DNA of 64,000 nucleotides from assembly GCF_002286785.1 (NCBI RefSeq), contig NZ_MUJY01000118.1:20895-84894 (forward strand), in the 5' to 3' direction. The notes under the pieces were generated by a model that saw only the letters and a program-made list of their open reading frames with translations, had not been told where the DNA came from and ran no database searches. A program made the position numbers and the translations under genes. Below, piece after piece: positions 11,693 to 21,075 of the stretch; the first letter of the stretch is position 1, and every line of letters starts with the position of its first letter. Origin of the DNA: Pseudomonas sp. PIC25. Its GTDB lineage: Bacteria; Pseudomonadota; Gammaproteobacteria; Pseudomonadales; Pseudomonadaceae.

Positions 11693-12841
11693 ATGCGTTG
11701 GGCAACCTATTTCGCGGTCTGTGCGTCGGTGATCAGTGTCGGCCTGGCGCTGGGCGTGACCCTGCCGCTGGTGTCGTTGCGCCTGGAAGGCTGGGGCTAC
11801 GGGCAATTCGCGATTGGTGTGATGGCGGCCATGCCGGCGGTGGGCGTGCTGTTCGGCGCCAGCCTGGCCGGGCGCCTCGCCGCCTGGATCGGTACGCCGC
11901 GGCTGATGCGCCTGTGTCTTCTGGCGGGGGCGCTGTCCGTGCTCCTGCTGGCGCTGCTGCCGAGCTACCCCCTGTGGTTGCTGCTGCGTCTGTTGATCGG
12001 TGTGGTGCTGACCGTGGTGTTTATCCTCGGCGAAAGCTGGATCAACCAGCTCGCCGTCGAACAGTGGCGCGGTCGTCTGGTGGCGCTGTACGGCACCGGT
12101 TATGCCCTCAGCCAGTTGTCCGGCCCGCTGTTGCTAGGCCTGCTCGGCACCGCCGACGACATCGGCTTCTGGACCGGCGCCTGCCTGCTGGTGGGTGGGT
12201 CCCTGTTGCTGCTCGGGCGTGATGGCGCGCCCAATGTGGAAGCCCACGGCAATGCCTGGCGCGACCTGGTCCGGTTCTCCCGGCGGATGCCTGCGGTGGC
12301 CTGGGCCGTGGTGTTGTTCGCGGCGTTCGAGGCGATGATCCTCACCCTCCTGCCGATCTACGGGCTGCGCCAGGGGTTCAGCCAGGAAACCGCCTTGCTG
12401 ATGGCCAGCGTCGTGGTGGTTGGCGATGCCGTGTTGCAGTTGCCGGTCGGCTGGCTGGCCGACCGGGTGCCGCGCCAGTCATTGTTCCGTACCTGCGGTG
12501 TGGCGTTGCTGGTGTCGAGCCTGGGCATGCCGGTGTTGCTGCAGACGCCGCTGATCTGGCCGTTGCTGGTGCTGTTCGGCGCGAGCGCGGGCGGTCTGTT
12601 CACCCTGTCGTTGATCCTCATCGGCGAACGCTTCCGTGACGATGCCCTGGTGCGCGCCAACGCCCATGTCGCCCAGCTCTGGGGAATTGGCTGCCTGCTC
12701 GGCCCGTTGACCACCGGCGCCGCCAGCCAGTGGTTGAGCGGCCATGCCTTGCCGTTGGTGATGGCTCTGGGGGCGGCGGGCTTCGTGTTCCTGGCTTGGC
12801 AGCGCGCGGCGATCGGCGGGCCGGCGGAGGCGATGGACTGA
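11693..12841 (+). CDS. Major facilitator superfamily transporter (YcaD-like)
   Basis: Inner-membrane MFS protein of 382 residues with about 12 predicted hydrophobic segments. The start was put at ATG 11693 (GGAGAAG upstream). A GTG at 11639 would add 18 hydrophilic residues and overlaps the preceding inverted repeat. The segment GRLAAWIGTPRLMR near residue 60 matches the conserved MFS loop 2-3, and a second copy, GWLADRVPRQSLFR, appears in the C-terminal half. Substrate unknown. It stands in the same place as a P. aeruginosa MFS gene next to kauB, so a link to amine uptake or efflux is possible but unproven. Confidence 0.85.
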   Translation: MRWATYFAVCASVISVGLALGVTLPLVSLRLEGWGYGQFAIGVMAAMPAVGVLFGASLAGRLAAWIGTPRLMRLCLLAGALSVLLLALLPSYPLWLLLRLLIGVVLTVVFILGESWINQLAVEQWRGRLVALYGTGYALSQLSGPLLLGLLGTADDIGFWTGACLLVGGSLLLLGRDGAPNVEAHGNAWRDLVRFSRRMPAVAWAVVLFAAFEAMILTLLPIYGLRQGFSQETALLMASVVVVGDAVLQLPVGWLADRVPRQSLFRTCGVALLVSSLGMPVLLQTPLIWPLLVLFGASAGGLFTLSLILIGERFRDDALVRANAHVAQLWGIGCLLGPLTTGAASQWLSGHALPLVMALGAAGFVFLAWQRAAIGGPAEAMD

Positions 12842-12927
12842 CTGGTCCCTGGCTGGCGGCTTGCGCCCCATCAGTCTAGGTTTGTTGGGCGCGGCCGAAT
12901 CCCGGCCGGATCGCCGAGGGACAAGGC

Positions 12928-13884
12928 ATGTACAAGGGCATGGCTATGTTGGGCATGGGGATCGCCGGCGTTACAACGGCGTTGGCGGCCGATCTTCCGG
13001 GGAGCACCGATCATCCGCTCATTCCGCGTTACCAGGATGCGGAGATTATCAAGTACGAAACTCAGGCCTACGCCGACCGGCGTTTTTTCAACGCCCCGGC
13101 CAAGGCGTATGGCGGCCTGGAGAAGAATCTCGCATCGACCGTTGCCTTGGAGGGCAAGCTCACTCGCCTGGTCTACCGCGTCCCGGCGGAACGCACGCCG
13201 CTGGAAGTGCTGCGCAACTACCAACAGGCATTGCAGGACGCCGGCTTCGAAGAGCTGTTCGCCTGCGAGAGGGAGGCTTGCGGTGGACGCAACTTCAATC
13301 ATGCCGTCACCACCGACAACGACCTGCGCGAATACCAGCAGGACCAGCGCTACCTACTCTCGCGCCTGTCGCGTCCGGAGGGGGATGTGTATGCCGCGCT
13401 CTACGTGGTGCTGAACAAGAGTGGCGGTGGGGAGAACCGAGGGCGCAGCATGATCCAGTTGGACGTGCTGGAACAGAAACCCATGGAGCAACGCATGGTG
13501 GTAGTCGATGCACCCGCCATGCAGCGTGATCTCGATAGCAAGGGCCGGGTCGCCCTGTATGGCATCTTCTTCGACTTCGACAAGGACAGCATGCGCGCCG
13601 ACTCCAAGCCGCAACTCGATGAAATCGCCGCGTTGCTGAAGGCCAGTCCGATGCGCGTGCTGGTGGTCGGGCACAGCGATGCCAAGGGTGCGCTGGATTA
13701 CAACCGCGAGCTGTCGCAGCGGCGTGCCCAGTCCATCGTCGAAGCGTTGGTACGGGACTACGGTATCGCCCGCGAGCGGCTCAGCGCGGTGGGTGTCGGC
13801 ATGGCCGCCCCGGTGGCGAGCAACCGGACCGAAGAGGGGCGGGCGCAGAACCGGAGGGTGGAGTTGGTCGACCGCGGCGAATGA
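12928..13884 (+). CDS. OmpA-family envelope protein with DUF4892-like N-terminal domain
   Basis: 318 residues. A signal peptide (cleavage after TTALAA, about residue 21) precedes a domain of about 170 residues resembling DUF4892. A C-terminal OmpA-like peptidoglycan-binding domain follows from about residue 210: GIFFDFDKDSMRADSKPQLDEIA, then LVVGHSDAKGALDYNRELSQRRAQSI and the closing NRRVEL. There is no beta-barrel, so it is probably periplasmic or loosely outer-membrane-associated. Its stop codon is only 1 nt from the stop of the convergent phospholipase D gene. Confidence 0.85.
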   Translation: MYKGMAMLGMGIAGVTTALAADLPGSTDHPLIPRYQDAEIIKYETQAYADRRFFNAPAKAYGGLEKNLASTVALEGKLTRLVYRVPAERTPLEVLRNYQQALQDAGFEELFACEREACGGRNFNHAVTTDNDLREYQQDQRYLLSRLSRPEGDVYAALYVVLNKSGGGENRGRSMIQLDVLEQKPMEQRMVVVDAPAMQRDLDSKGRVALYGIFFDFDKDSMRADSKPQLDEIAALLKASPMRVLVVGHSDAKGALDYNRELSQRRAQSIVEALVRDYGIARERLSAVGVGMAAPVASNRTEEGRAQNRRVELVDRGE

Positions 13885-13885
13885 A

Positions 13886-15439
13886 TCAAAGCATCTTTTC
13901 CAGGCCGATAGCCTGGGACAGCCAGGCATTGAAGCGCCGCCAGAGGCCGCCGGGCTCCTTGTCCAGGGTATGCCGGCGGCCGTTGTCCTCGGCGATCCAG
14001 ATCAGCCGCGAGCGACCGTCACGTTTTTCCAGGCGCACTTCGTAGCTAATGGCCGGCGACATACCTTCCAGTGTCAGCGCTCGCACTTCCTCGGCCAGGG
14101 GCCGGCTGTCCACCACGATGCCCACCTCGGTGTTCCAAAGCACCGAGCGCGGGTCTAGGTTGAGTGAGCCGATGAAAACCTTCTGCCGGTCGAAGACCAT
14201 CGCCTTGCTGTGCAGGCTGGAGTTCGACGAGCCGCTGCTGCCCAGTGAGATCCCGCTCGTCTGGTCCGGTTGCCGGCGCAGTTCGAACAGCTTCACGCCA
14301 TGTTCCAGCAACGGTTTGCGATAGGGAGCGTAGCCACCGTGCACGGCGGGAACATCGGTGGCTTCCAGCGAGTTGGTCAGCAGGCTGACGGCAACACCAT
14401 GGTCGGCGCGGTTGGTCAGGTAGCCGAGGCCGGTGTCGGCGGGCACCAGATAGGCGGAAACCAGCAGCAGCTCCTTGCTGACCTTTGCCAGCTCAGGCCC
14501 GAGCTGATGGGTGAGGAGGAGCTGCGGGTCCGGCTCGCCACGCGCCAGCACCTTGCTGGGAGCGTCCCAGAGCGCCTGGCTGTGGGCCCAGGTCAGTTCG
14601 TTCAGCCAGTCGCGCAGGCGCGGGTTCTGCTGGTAGGCCATCAGGCGGCGGTAGATGCGCGGGCGATCCTGGCGCGAGGCTTCGAGGTAGGCGCTCAGCT
14701 CTTGGCGCAGGTCGAGCAGATCTTCGACGGTCGGTGGGCTCCAGAGGAACTGCTGGATCGGCTTGCTTAGCGCGCTGTTCCAGTACTGGTCGAAACTATG
14801 CGCCAGTTGTTCGGCCACCGGCCCGGCGCTGAGCAGGTCGATATCGGTGAAGTTCAGGTCCGGCTTGGCGTCGAAATATTCGTCCCCGAGGTTGCGCCCG
14901 CCGACGATGGCCACGCTGCTGTCGGCCAGCCATAGCTTGTTGTGCATGCGCCGGTGCTGCCGCGACAGGTTGAGAAGGCGCCCCAGGGTGCGGGTAACGC
15001 CGGTGCTGCGACCCAGGTGCAGCGGATTGAAGACGCGCACGTGGATTTGTGGATGGGCGGCAAGCACGGCGATCTCGGCGTCGATATCCGCGCTGGTGGT
15101 GTCGTCCAGCAGCAGGCGCACGCGGACGCCGCGGTCGGCCGCCTGCAATAGCTCGTGTACCAGTGCACGGGTACTGAAACCGTCGTGGACGATGTAGTAC
15201 TGCAGGTCGAGGCTGCGCCGGGCCGTGCGGATCAGCTCGGCGCGAACGCTGAAGGCCTCGGTGTTGTCGGCCAGCAGGCGAAAGCCGGACTGCCCCTGCG
15301 GATGCTCGCGGGCGAGCCGCTGCACCGTGGCGCCGAGCAGCGACTCCCGCGACGCCAGGGCTTGGGTTGGTACCGGCTGGTTCGGGCTGGCGCAGCCGGC
15401 CAGGCAGAGCAAGGCCAACAACAGTAGGCAGACGCGCAC
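13886..15439 (-). CDS. Phospholipase D-family lipoprotein (YmdC/ClsC-like)
   Basis: 517 residues with a lipoprotein signal (LLALLCLAGC, acylated Cys15). It has two HKD catalytic motifs: HNKLWLAD near residue 165 and HSKAMVFD near 410, each followed by the expected GxxN/GSLN element (VGGRNLGDEYF and IGSLNLDPRS). Proteins of this kind include ClsC-type cardiolipin synthases, and also PLD-like enzymes of unknown substrate. The lipobox suggests anchoring in the outer or inner membrane facing the periplasm. No ymdB-like partner gene is beside it. Confidence 0.85.
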   Translation of the reverse strand: MRVCLLLLALLCLAGCASPNQPVPTQALASRESLLGATVQRLAREHPQGQSGFRLLADNTEAFSVRAELIRTARRSLDLQYYIVHDGFSTRALVHELLQAADRGVRVRLLLDDTTSADIDAEIAVLAAHPQIHVRVFNPLHLGRSTGVTRTLGRLLNLSRQHRRMHNKLWLADSSVAIVGGRNLGDEYFDAKPDLNFTDIDLLSAGPVAEQLAHSFDQYWNSALSKPIQQFLWSPPTVEDLLDLRQELSAYLEASRQDRPRIYRRLMAYQQNPRLRDWLNELTWAHSQALWDAPSKVLARGEPDPQLLLTHQLGPELAKVSKELLLVSAYLVPADTGLGYLTNRADHGVAVSLLTNSLEATDVPAVHGGYAPYRKPLLEHGVKLFELRRQPDQTSGISLGSSGSSNSSLHSKAMVFDRQKVFIGSLNLDPRSVLWNTEVGIVVDSRPLAEEVRALTLEGMSPAISYEVRLEKRDGRSRLIWIAEDNGRRHTLDKEPGGLWRRFNAWLSQAIGLEKML

Positions 15440-15495
15440 GGAACCTCCGTGGCGGATGATTGTTTCCAGGTTAGACGCCGGTTGGCTGGCAAGAT

Positions 15496-16944
15496 TCAGC
15501 GGGCCGACGACTCCTCCGGTCCCGTCTCCTGTTCCGCGAGCAGTGCCGAGACGGTTTCGCCGACACGGCGCACGGCCTGTTCCTGCCGTGCGTCGGGCTT
15601 GGGAGCGAAGTTCATCCGCAGGCAGTTCCGGTATTTGCCCGCGGCGGAAAAGATACTGCCCGGTGCCACCTGCACCTTGTGCGGCGTCAGCAGACGGTTG
15701 AGGCGCTGGCTATCGAAGCCCTGTGGCATCTCCACCCAGAGCATGAAACCGCCCTGCGGCTGGCTGACCCGGGTGCCGGCGGGGAAGTACTGGCTGACCC
15801 AGCCGGTCATCAGTTCGCGACCACGGGCGTACTGGCTGCGCATGCGCCGCAGGTGCGGCTCGTACAGACCGCCACCGATGAACTCGGCCAGTGCCAGCTG
15901 CGGTAGCTGGGCGCTCATGCCGGTGCTCATGTATTTCATGTGCAGCACCCGCTGCAGATAGCGGCCGGGGGCGATCCAGCCAATGCGCAGGCCCGGCGCC
16001 AGGGTTTTCGAGAAGGAACTGCACAGCAGCACACGGCCGTCTTCGTCGAATGACTTGATGGTGCGCGGGCGCGGGTAACGGTAGGCCAGCTCGCCGTAGA
16101 TATCGTCCTCGATGATCGCCACATCGTAGCGCTGGGCCAGCTCCAGCAGGGCGCGCTTGTTGGTCTCGGGCATGATGTAGCCGAGCGGGTTGTTGCAGCT
16201 CGGCGTCAGTTGGATGGCCTTGATCGGCCACTGCTCCAGCGCCATTTCCAGCGCCTCCAGGCTAATACCGGTGAGCGGATCGGTCGGCAGCTCGAGGGCC
16301 TTGAGGCCGAAGCCCTTGAGCGCCTGCATCACACCGTGGAAGCTCGGCGAGTCCACCGCCACGATGTCGCCGGGCTGGCAGATGGCGCGCAGCGCGGCGG
16401 ATAGTGCCTCGTGACAGCCGGTGGTGATGACGATGTCTTCGGGCGGGATGCGGCAGCCGGAGTCCAGCACCAGACGCGAAATCTGTTCGCGCAGGCTGAT
16501 CTCGCCTTCCACACAGCCATAGCTCAACTCTTTCAGGCTCTGGCGCCGGCTCAGGCGCGACAGGCTCCGCAGCAGGGGCTTGAGGGTCGGTGCCTCTATA
16601 TCGGGGATGCCACGGCCGAGCTGCACCACGTCGCCATAGGGCGGCGTGCTGACCAGCTCCAGCACTTGGTCCCACTGCGACACTTCCACCGGGCGCTGCG
16701 CTGTACGGCTCACCATGGGCAGTGCCGGCTTCTGTCTGCTCGGAGGCACGAAGTAACCGGACTTCGGCCGCGGCTCCACCAGGCCGTCGTCTTCCAACTG
16801 GCGATAGGCCTGTTGCACGGTGCTCAGGCTGACGCCGTGCTCCTGGCTGAGGGCACGGACCGAGGGCAGGCGGTCGCCCGGCAGATAGAGCCCTTGCTGG
16901 ATGCGGGAGCCGATCAGCTCCGCGAGCCTTACATACAGAGTCAT
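15496..16944 (-). CDS. MocR/PdxR-type regulator (GntR winged helix fused to class I aminotransferase domain)
   Basis: DNA-binding regulator of 482 residues. Residues about 5-70 are a GntR winged helix (IQQGLYLPGDRLPSVRALSQEHGVS). A fold-type I aminotransferase-like domain then binds PLP as effector; FSKTLAPGLRIGW holds the PLP lysine. The ATG at 16944 is preferred because the longer frame (ATG at 16989) would run across two copies of a repeated operator-like motif. SD support is weak for both. It faces the DUF1127 gene and probably regulates it and itself. The effector amino acid or amine cannot be told from sequence. Confidence 0.87.
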   Translation of the reverse strand: MTLYVRLAELIGSRIQQGLYLPGDRLPSVRALSQEHGVSLSTVQQAYRQLEDDGLVEPRPKSGYFVPPSRQKPALPMVSRTAQRPVEVSQWDQVLELVSTPPYGDVVQLGRGIPDIEAPTLKPLLRSLSRLSRRQSLKELSYGCVEGEISLREQISRLVLDSGCRIPPEDIVITTGCHEALSAALRAICQPGDIVAVDSPSFHGVMQALKGFGLKALELPTDPLTGISLEALEMALEQWPIKAIQLTPSCNNPLGYIMPETNKRALLELAQRYDVAIIEDDIYGELAYRYPRPRTIKSFDEDGRVLLCSSFSKTLAPGLRIGWIAPGRYLQRVLHMKYMSTGMSAQLPQLALAEFIGGGLYEPHLRRMRSQYARGRELMTGWVSQYFPAGTRVSQPQGGFMLWVEMPQGFDSQRLNRLLTPHKVQVAPGSIFSAAGKYRNCLRMNFAPKPDARQEQAVRRVGETVSALLAEQETGPEESSAR

Positions 16945-17047
16945 TGGGAGTGTTAGCTGACCATACAGATAGAGGGCAAAATAGACCATTCAGAGCCTTT
17001 TTGCCCAGCTCTGTATGACGGAAATTTGCCTGCTGTGAATCTGTATC
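16932..17047. promoter_or_regulatory. Four copies of TCTGTATG in two 30-bp-spaced pairs
   Basis: The motif occurs inverted at 16932-16939 and 16962-16969 (CATACAGA), and direct at 17010-17017 (TCTGTATG) and 17040-17047 (TCTGTATC). Within each pair the spacing is exactly 30 bp, about three helical turns, and the pairs are mirror images. MocR-type regulators are known to bind direct or inverted repeats in divergent promoters, so these are probably operators of the adjacent regulator. Confidence 0.65.
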
Positions 17048-17097
17048 GTCGATGGAGTAAGCGCCATTCTGTCTACTCGGACAGAGGAGGACAGACG

Positions 17098-17331
17098 ATG
17101 CGCGAATGGAGCGAGGTACTGGTTGTCACGCGAGAACGGGATGCGCAGGCGGGAGGCATCCGCTTCACTACGGGAAACGCCGGGGAAGGACGCTGGCAGC
17201 GCTTCTGGCGGCGCTTGACCACCCGGCACGCCCTGGCGCACCTGGATGATGCCCAATTGCGCGACATCGGCCTGACCCGGCAGGAGGCGCTGGCGGAGGT
17301 GTATAGGCCGGTCTGGCAGCTCTGGGACTAA
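17098..17331 (+). CDS. Small DUF1127 protein
   Basis: 77 residues; the ATG at 17098 follows GAGGAGG. The C-terminal half carries the DUF1127 pattern: WRRLTTRHALAHLDDAQLRDIGLTRQEALAEV. It is basic-aromatic, then amphipathic, with no signal peptide. Small DUF1127 proteins have been linked to RNA-related and metabolic roles in alphaproteobacteria; nothing specific can be said here. Its stop overlaps the stop of the convergent flavoenzyme gene by 3 nt. Confidence 0.85.
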   Translation: MREWSEVLVVTRERDAQAGGIRFTTGNAGEGRWQRFWRRLTTRHALAHLDDAQLRDIGLTRQEALAEVYRPVWQLWD

Positions 17332-18641
17332 AAGAGGTCCTTGAGCCGATACCAGAGCATCCCCAGTGCCAGCAGTGGTGAGCGCAGGCGCGGGCCGCCA
17401 GGGAAGGTCAGGTGCGGGACCCGGGCGAACAGGTCAAGGCCGCGGCTTTCCCGGCCGGCGATGGCCTCGGCGAGCAGCTTGCCGGCCAGGTGCGTGGCGT
17501 TCAGCCCGTGGCCGGAGTAGGCCTGGGCGAAGTACACGTTGGGCTGGTCCGGCAGCCGGCCGATCTGCGGCAGGCGGTTGGCACCGATACCGATCATTCC
17601 GCCCCACTGGTAGTCGATGCGCGCGTCGGCGAGCTGCGGAAATACCTTCAGCATCTTTGGTCGCATGTAGGCGGCGATGTCGGCGGGGTCGCGTCCCGAA
17701 TAGTGGCAGGCGCCACCGAACAGCAGGCGGCGGTCGGCGGACAGGCGGAAATAATCCAGGGCGACCCGCTGGTCGCAGACCGCCATGTTCTGCGGCAGCA
17801 GCTCGCGCGCCAGGGCCTCGTCCAGCGGCTCGGTGGCGATGATGTAGCTGCCGGCCGGCAGCACCTTGCCGGCCAGCTCGGGCTGCAAGCCATTGATGTA
17901 GGCGTTGCAGGCGATCACCAGGGTGCGGGCACGCACCGTTCCCCGTTCGCCATGGATGCGCAGCTCGCTGCCGTAGTCGATGCGCGTGATTGGCGATTGC
18001 TCGAAAAACCGCACGCCCAGGCTCTGCGCCACGGATGCCTCGCCGAGCGCCAGGTTGAGCGGATGCAGATGCCCGGACCCCATGTCGATGAGACCGCCCA
18101 GGTAGCGATCGGAGCCAACCACGCTGTGCATCTCCTCCGCCGGAACCAGGCGAAGCTCGTGGCGGTAGCCGAGCGCCTTGAGATCGTCGTAACTGGCCTG
18201 GAAGTCCTCCACATGGCGTGGTTTGGTGGCCAGGTCGCAGTAGCCCCAGGTCAGATCGCAGGGAATGGCATGACGGGCGATACGCTCGCGGACGATCTCC
18301 ACCGCTTCCAGGCCCATCATCTTGAGGGCTTTCACGCCTTCGTCGCCGATCACCGGGCGGAACTGTTCGAGATCGTGGCCGACGCCGCGGATCAATTGCC
18401 CGCCGTTGCGTCCGCTGGCGCCCCAGCCGATCCGGCGGGCTTCCAGCAACACCACCGACAGACCGCGCTCGGCCAGTTCGATGGCGGTATTCAGGCCGGT
18501 GAAGCCGCCGCCGACGATGCAGACATCGGCCTGCTCGTCCCCGGTCAGGGGAGGGAAGGCCAGTTGCCGATTAGCCGTGGCGGCGTAATAAGAAGGGGCA
18601 TGCTGCTCGGTATGAACGGGCTGGCGAGCGCGGGCATCCAT
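17328..18641 (-). CDS. FAD-dependent oxidoreductase, gamma-glutamylputrescine oxidase (PuuB/PauB) type
   Basis: 437 residues, DAO-family flavoenzyme. The dinucleotide-binding motif CIVGGGFTGLNTAIELAERG sits near residue 41, followed by LLEARRIGWGASGRNGGQL, the signature of the PuuB/OrdL group. The C terminus has GYSGHGLNATHLAG-type sequence (AYSGHGLNATHLAGK). It would oxidise gamma-glutamylated polyamines (putrescine, spermidine or similar) in the catabolic route fed by glutamylpolyamine synthetases. P. aeruginosa has several such enzymes and the position here matches pauB4, but substrate choice is not visible in sequence. Confidence 0.85.
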   Translation of the reverse strand: MDARARQPVHTEQHAPSYYAATANRQLAFPPLTGDEQADVCIVGGGFTGLNTAIELAERGLSVVLLEARRIGWGASGRNGGQLIRGVGHDLEQFRPVIGDEGVKALKMMGLEAVEIVRERIARHAIPCDLTWGYCDLATKPRHVEDFQASYDDLKALGYRHELRLVPAEEMHSVVGSDRYLGGLIDMGSGHLHPLNLALGEASVAQSLGVRFFEQSPITRIDYGSELRIHGERGTVRARTLVIACNAYINGLQPELAGKVLPAGSYIIATEPLDEALARELLPQNMAVCDQRVALDYFRLSADRRLLFGGACHYSGRDPADIAAYMRPKMLKVFPQLADARIDYQWGGMIGIGANRLPQIGRLPDQPNVYFAQAYSGHGLNATHLAGKLLAEAIAGRESRGLDLFARVPHLTFPGGPRLRSPLLALGMLWYRLKDLF

Positions 18642-18751
18642 GTGCGAAATCCTGACGGAAGTGTTTGGAAAGTTTTACAGAGTCGTCAGGCTATAGAGTT
18701 TTAGCTGCAAGCGGAAGCCGCCCAGGCGTCGACCCGGGGCGGAGTCCCGGA

Positions 18752-19240
18752 TCAGTCGGGAATCGGCAGGTTCAGCGATTCCTTGACCTCTTCCATCACG
18801 ATATAGCTCTTCGACTCCCGCACGTGGGGCAGCTTGAGCAGTATGTCGCCGAGCAGCTTGCGGTAGGAGGCCATCTCGTTGATACGCGCCTTCACCAGGT
18901 AGTCGAAGTCGCCCGAGACCAGGTGGCACTCCAGCACATGGGGCAGCTTGAGCACGGCGCGGCGGAACTCCTCGAAGATGTCGCCGGACTTGTAGGCCAG
19001 GCTGATTTCCACGAACACCAGCAGGTTGGCCTTCAGGTGCTGCGGGTTGAGCCGCGCGGAGTAGCCCATGATGATGCCTTCGCGCTCCAGCCGGCGGACG
19101 CGCTCGGTGCACGGCGTGGTGGACAGGCCGACGCGCTCGCCCAGCTCGGTGAAGGAAATCCGTCCGTCCTGCTGCAGGATGCGCAGGATATTGCGGTCAA
19201 TCTTGTCCAGCTCCCGCTTGGTCTGATGCTGGGTGCGCAT
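18752..19240 (-). CDS. lrp: Leucine-responsive regulator Lrp
   Basis: Lrp/AsnC-family regulator of 162 residues; start at ATG 19240 with GGAGG upstream (a longer frame from 19288 is not needed). The N-terminal helix-turn-helix is seen as [25 protein letters not shown]; the C-terminal RAM effector domain follows ([31 protein letters not shown]). It is divergent from dadA, which Lrp activates in response to alanine or leucine in pseudomonads and enterics, so local control of the dad operon is expected. Confidence 0.93.
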   Translation of the reverse strand: MRTQHQTKRELDKIDRNILRILQQDGRISFTELGERVGLSTTPCTERVRRLEREGIIMGYSARLNPQHLKANLLVFVEISLAYKSGDIFEEFRRAVLKLPHVLECHLVSGDFDYLVKARINEMASYRKLLGDILLKLPHVRESKSYIVMEEVKESLNLPIPD

Positions 19241-19285
19241 GGGTAATGCCCCTCCGTCGAAAGCGTTTCCGCCAAGAATTCTCGC

Positions 19286-19336
19286 CAAATATAGCTATCA
19301 ATATAGTGAAAAGCACTGGACATGCCTCCCTATACT
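19286..19336 (+). promoter_or_regulatory. dadA promoter region with AT-rich block
   Basis: A TATACT -10 box at 19331-19336 lacks a good -35, which suits an activator-dependent promoter. Just upstream, 19286-19310 is unusually AT-rich and contains the small palindrome ATAGCTAT and repeated ATATAG, a plausible Lrp target. Inference from position beside lrp; no footprint knowledge used. Confidence 0.45.
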
Positions 19337-19395
19337 GCGCCGCATTACGGTTCTATTCAGCGACGCCCGGAGAATCTCGGGTCGAGGAGGCAGCG

Positions 19396-20694
19396 ATGCG
19401 TGTTCTGGTACTCGGCAGCGGTGTAATCGGTACTGCCAGCGCCTATTATCTGGCCCGCGCCGGTTTCGAAGTGGTGGTGGTCGATCGCCAGCCCGCTCCG
19501 GCCATGGAAACCAGCTTCGCCAACGCCGGCCAGGTGTCTCCTGGCTATGCCTCGCCTTGGGCCGCGCCGGGCATTCCGCTGAAAGCCATGAAATGGCTGC
19601 TGCAGCGCCACGCGCCGCTAGCCATCAAGGCCACCGCCAACATCGACCAGTACCTGTGGATGGCGCAGATGCTGCGCAACTGCACTGCCGCCCGCTACGC
19701 AGTGAACAAGGAGCGCATGGTGCGCCTGTCCGAGTACAGCCGCGACTGCCTCGACGAGCTGCGCGCGGAAACCGGTATCGCCTACGAAGGCCGCACCCTC
19801 GGCACCACCCAATTGTTCCGTACCCAGGCCCAGCTCGATGCCGCGGCCAAGGACATCGCCGTGCTCGAGCAGTCCGGCGTGCCTTACGAGGTGCTGGACC
19901 GCGCCGGTATCGCCCGCGTCGAGCCCGCTCTGGCCAAGGTTACCGACAAGCTGGCCGGCGCCCTGCGCCTGCCCAACGACCAGACCGGCGACTGCCAGAT
20001 GTTCACCACCAAGCTGGCCGAAATGGCGGTCAAGCTGGGCGTGGAATTCCGCTTCGGCCGCAACATCGAGCGTCTCGACCATGCCGGCGACCGCATCAAC
20101 GGCGTGTGGATCGACGGCAAGCTGGAGACCGCCGACCGCTACGTGCTGGCCCTCGGCAGCTACACCCCGCAACTGCTCAAGCCGCTGGGCATCAAGGCGC
20201 CGGTCTACCCGCTCAAGGGCTATTCGCTGACCGTACCGATCACCAACCCGGACATGGCACCGACCTCAACCATCCTCGATGAGACCTACAAGGTCGCCAT
20301 CACCCGCTTCGACAATCGCATCCGCGTCGGCGGCATGGCCGAGATCGCCGGTTTCGACCTGAGTTTGAACCCGCGTCGCCGCGAGACCCTGGAAATGATC
20401 ACCGGCGATCTCTACCCTGAAGGTGGCGATCTGACCCGGGCGGAATTCTGGACCGGCCTGCGCCCGGCGACCCCCGACGGTACCCCCATCGTCGGCGCCA
20501 CGCCGATGCGCAACCTGTTCCTCAACACCGGCCACGGTACCCTCGGTTGGACCATGGCCTGTGGCTCCGGCCGCCTGCTCGCCGACCTGATGGCCTCGAA
20601 GCGCCCGCAAATCAGCGCCGAAGGCCTCGATATTTTCCGTTACAGCACTCGTAAGGAGTCCCCCGAGCATGTCAATCCGGCGCCTGCGCACTGA
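19396..20694 (+). CDS. dadA: D-amino acid dehydrogenase small subunit DadA
   Basis: Membrane-associated flavoenzyme that oxidises D-alanine and other D-amino acids to keto acids and ammonia, passing electrons to the respiratory chain. ATG 19396 follows GAGGAGG and gives 432 residues, the family length; the frame open upstream from 19246 is rejected. The N-terminal FAD motif is [39 protein letters not shown] is diagnostic of DadA. Operon dadA-ridA-dadX, with ridA overlapping its 3' end by 26 nt. Confidence 0.97.
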   Translation: MRVLVLGSGVIGTASAYYLARAGFEVVVVDRQPAPAMETSFANAGQVSPGYASPWAAPGIPLKAMKWLLQRHAPLAIKATANIDQYLWMAQMLRNCTAARYAVNKERMVRLSEYSRDCLDELRAETGIAYEGRTLGTTQLFRTQAQLDAAAKDIAVLEQSGVPYEVLDRAGIARVEPALAKVTDKLAGALRLPNDQTGDCQMFTTKLAEMAVKLGVEFRFGRNIERLDHAGDRINGVWIDGKLETADRYVLALGSYTPQLLKPLGIKAPVYPLKGYSLTVPITNPDMAPTSTILDETYKVAITRFDNRIRVGGMAEIAGFDLSLNPRRRETLEMITGDLYPEGGDLTRAEFWTGLRPATPDGTPIVGATPMRNLFLNTGHGTLGWTMACGSGRLLADLMASKRPQISAEGLDIFRYSTRKESPEHVNPAPAH

Positions 20695-21022
20695 AGCCCG
20701 CTACAGCGAAATCGTCATCCACAACGGCACCGTCTACCTGGCGGGCCAACTGGACGAGAACCTTAGCGCCGGCATCGAAGCCCAGACCCGCGAGACCCTG
20801 GCGAGCATCGACCGCATGCTCGCCGAGGCCGGGACCGACAAGACCCGCATCCTCTCGGTGACCATCTTCCTCAAGGACATGGCCGCCGATTTCGCCGGCA
20901 TGAACGCCGTGTGGGACGACTGGGTGCCGAAAGGCGCCGCGCCGGCCCGCGCCACCGTCGAGGCGAAGCTGTATTCGCCCGATGTGCTGGTGGAAATGAC
21001 CGTCATCGCCGCACTGCCCTGA
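20669..21022 (+). CDS. ridA: RidA family deaminase
   Basis: 117-residue RidA/YjgF-family protein that hydrolyses reactive enamine/imine intermediates, here most likely the 2-iminoacids released by DadA. It starts inside the last codons of dadA (ATG 20669, AAGGAG at 20653). The family pattern is visible: [32 protein letters not shown], and [20 protein letters not shown], whose arginine binds the substrate carboxylate. Overlap with dadA implies coupled synthesis. Confidence 0.93.
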   Translation: MSIRRLRTEARYSEIVIHNGTVYLAGQLDENLSAGIEAQTRETLASIDRMLAEAGTDKTRILSVTIFLKDMAADFAGMNAVWDDWVPKGAAPARATVEAKLYSPDVLVEMTVIAALP

Positions 21023-21033
21023 TTCACACTGAT

Positions 21034-21058
21034 GCCCGGGTCACCGGGCTTTTTTTTT
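21034..21058 (+). terminator. Intrinsic terminator inside the dad operon, just before dadX
   Basis: Stem GCCCGG / CCGGGC with GTCA loop and nine T residues. It ends 17 nt before the dadX start codon, so dadX is either transcribed by read-through or from its own promoter. Confidence 0.85.
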
Positions 21059-21075
21059 GGATATCGAAGACTGCC

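Noticed and set aside
9902..11806. 634-codon minus-strand frame opposite the aldehyde dehydrogenase
   Set aside because: Shadow of kauB; lacks SD and domain pattern.
17412..18704. 430-codon plus-strand frame opposite the flavoenzyme
   Set aside because: Antisense shadow of a gene with clear FAD motifs.
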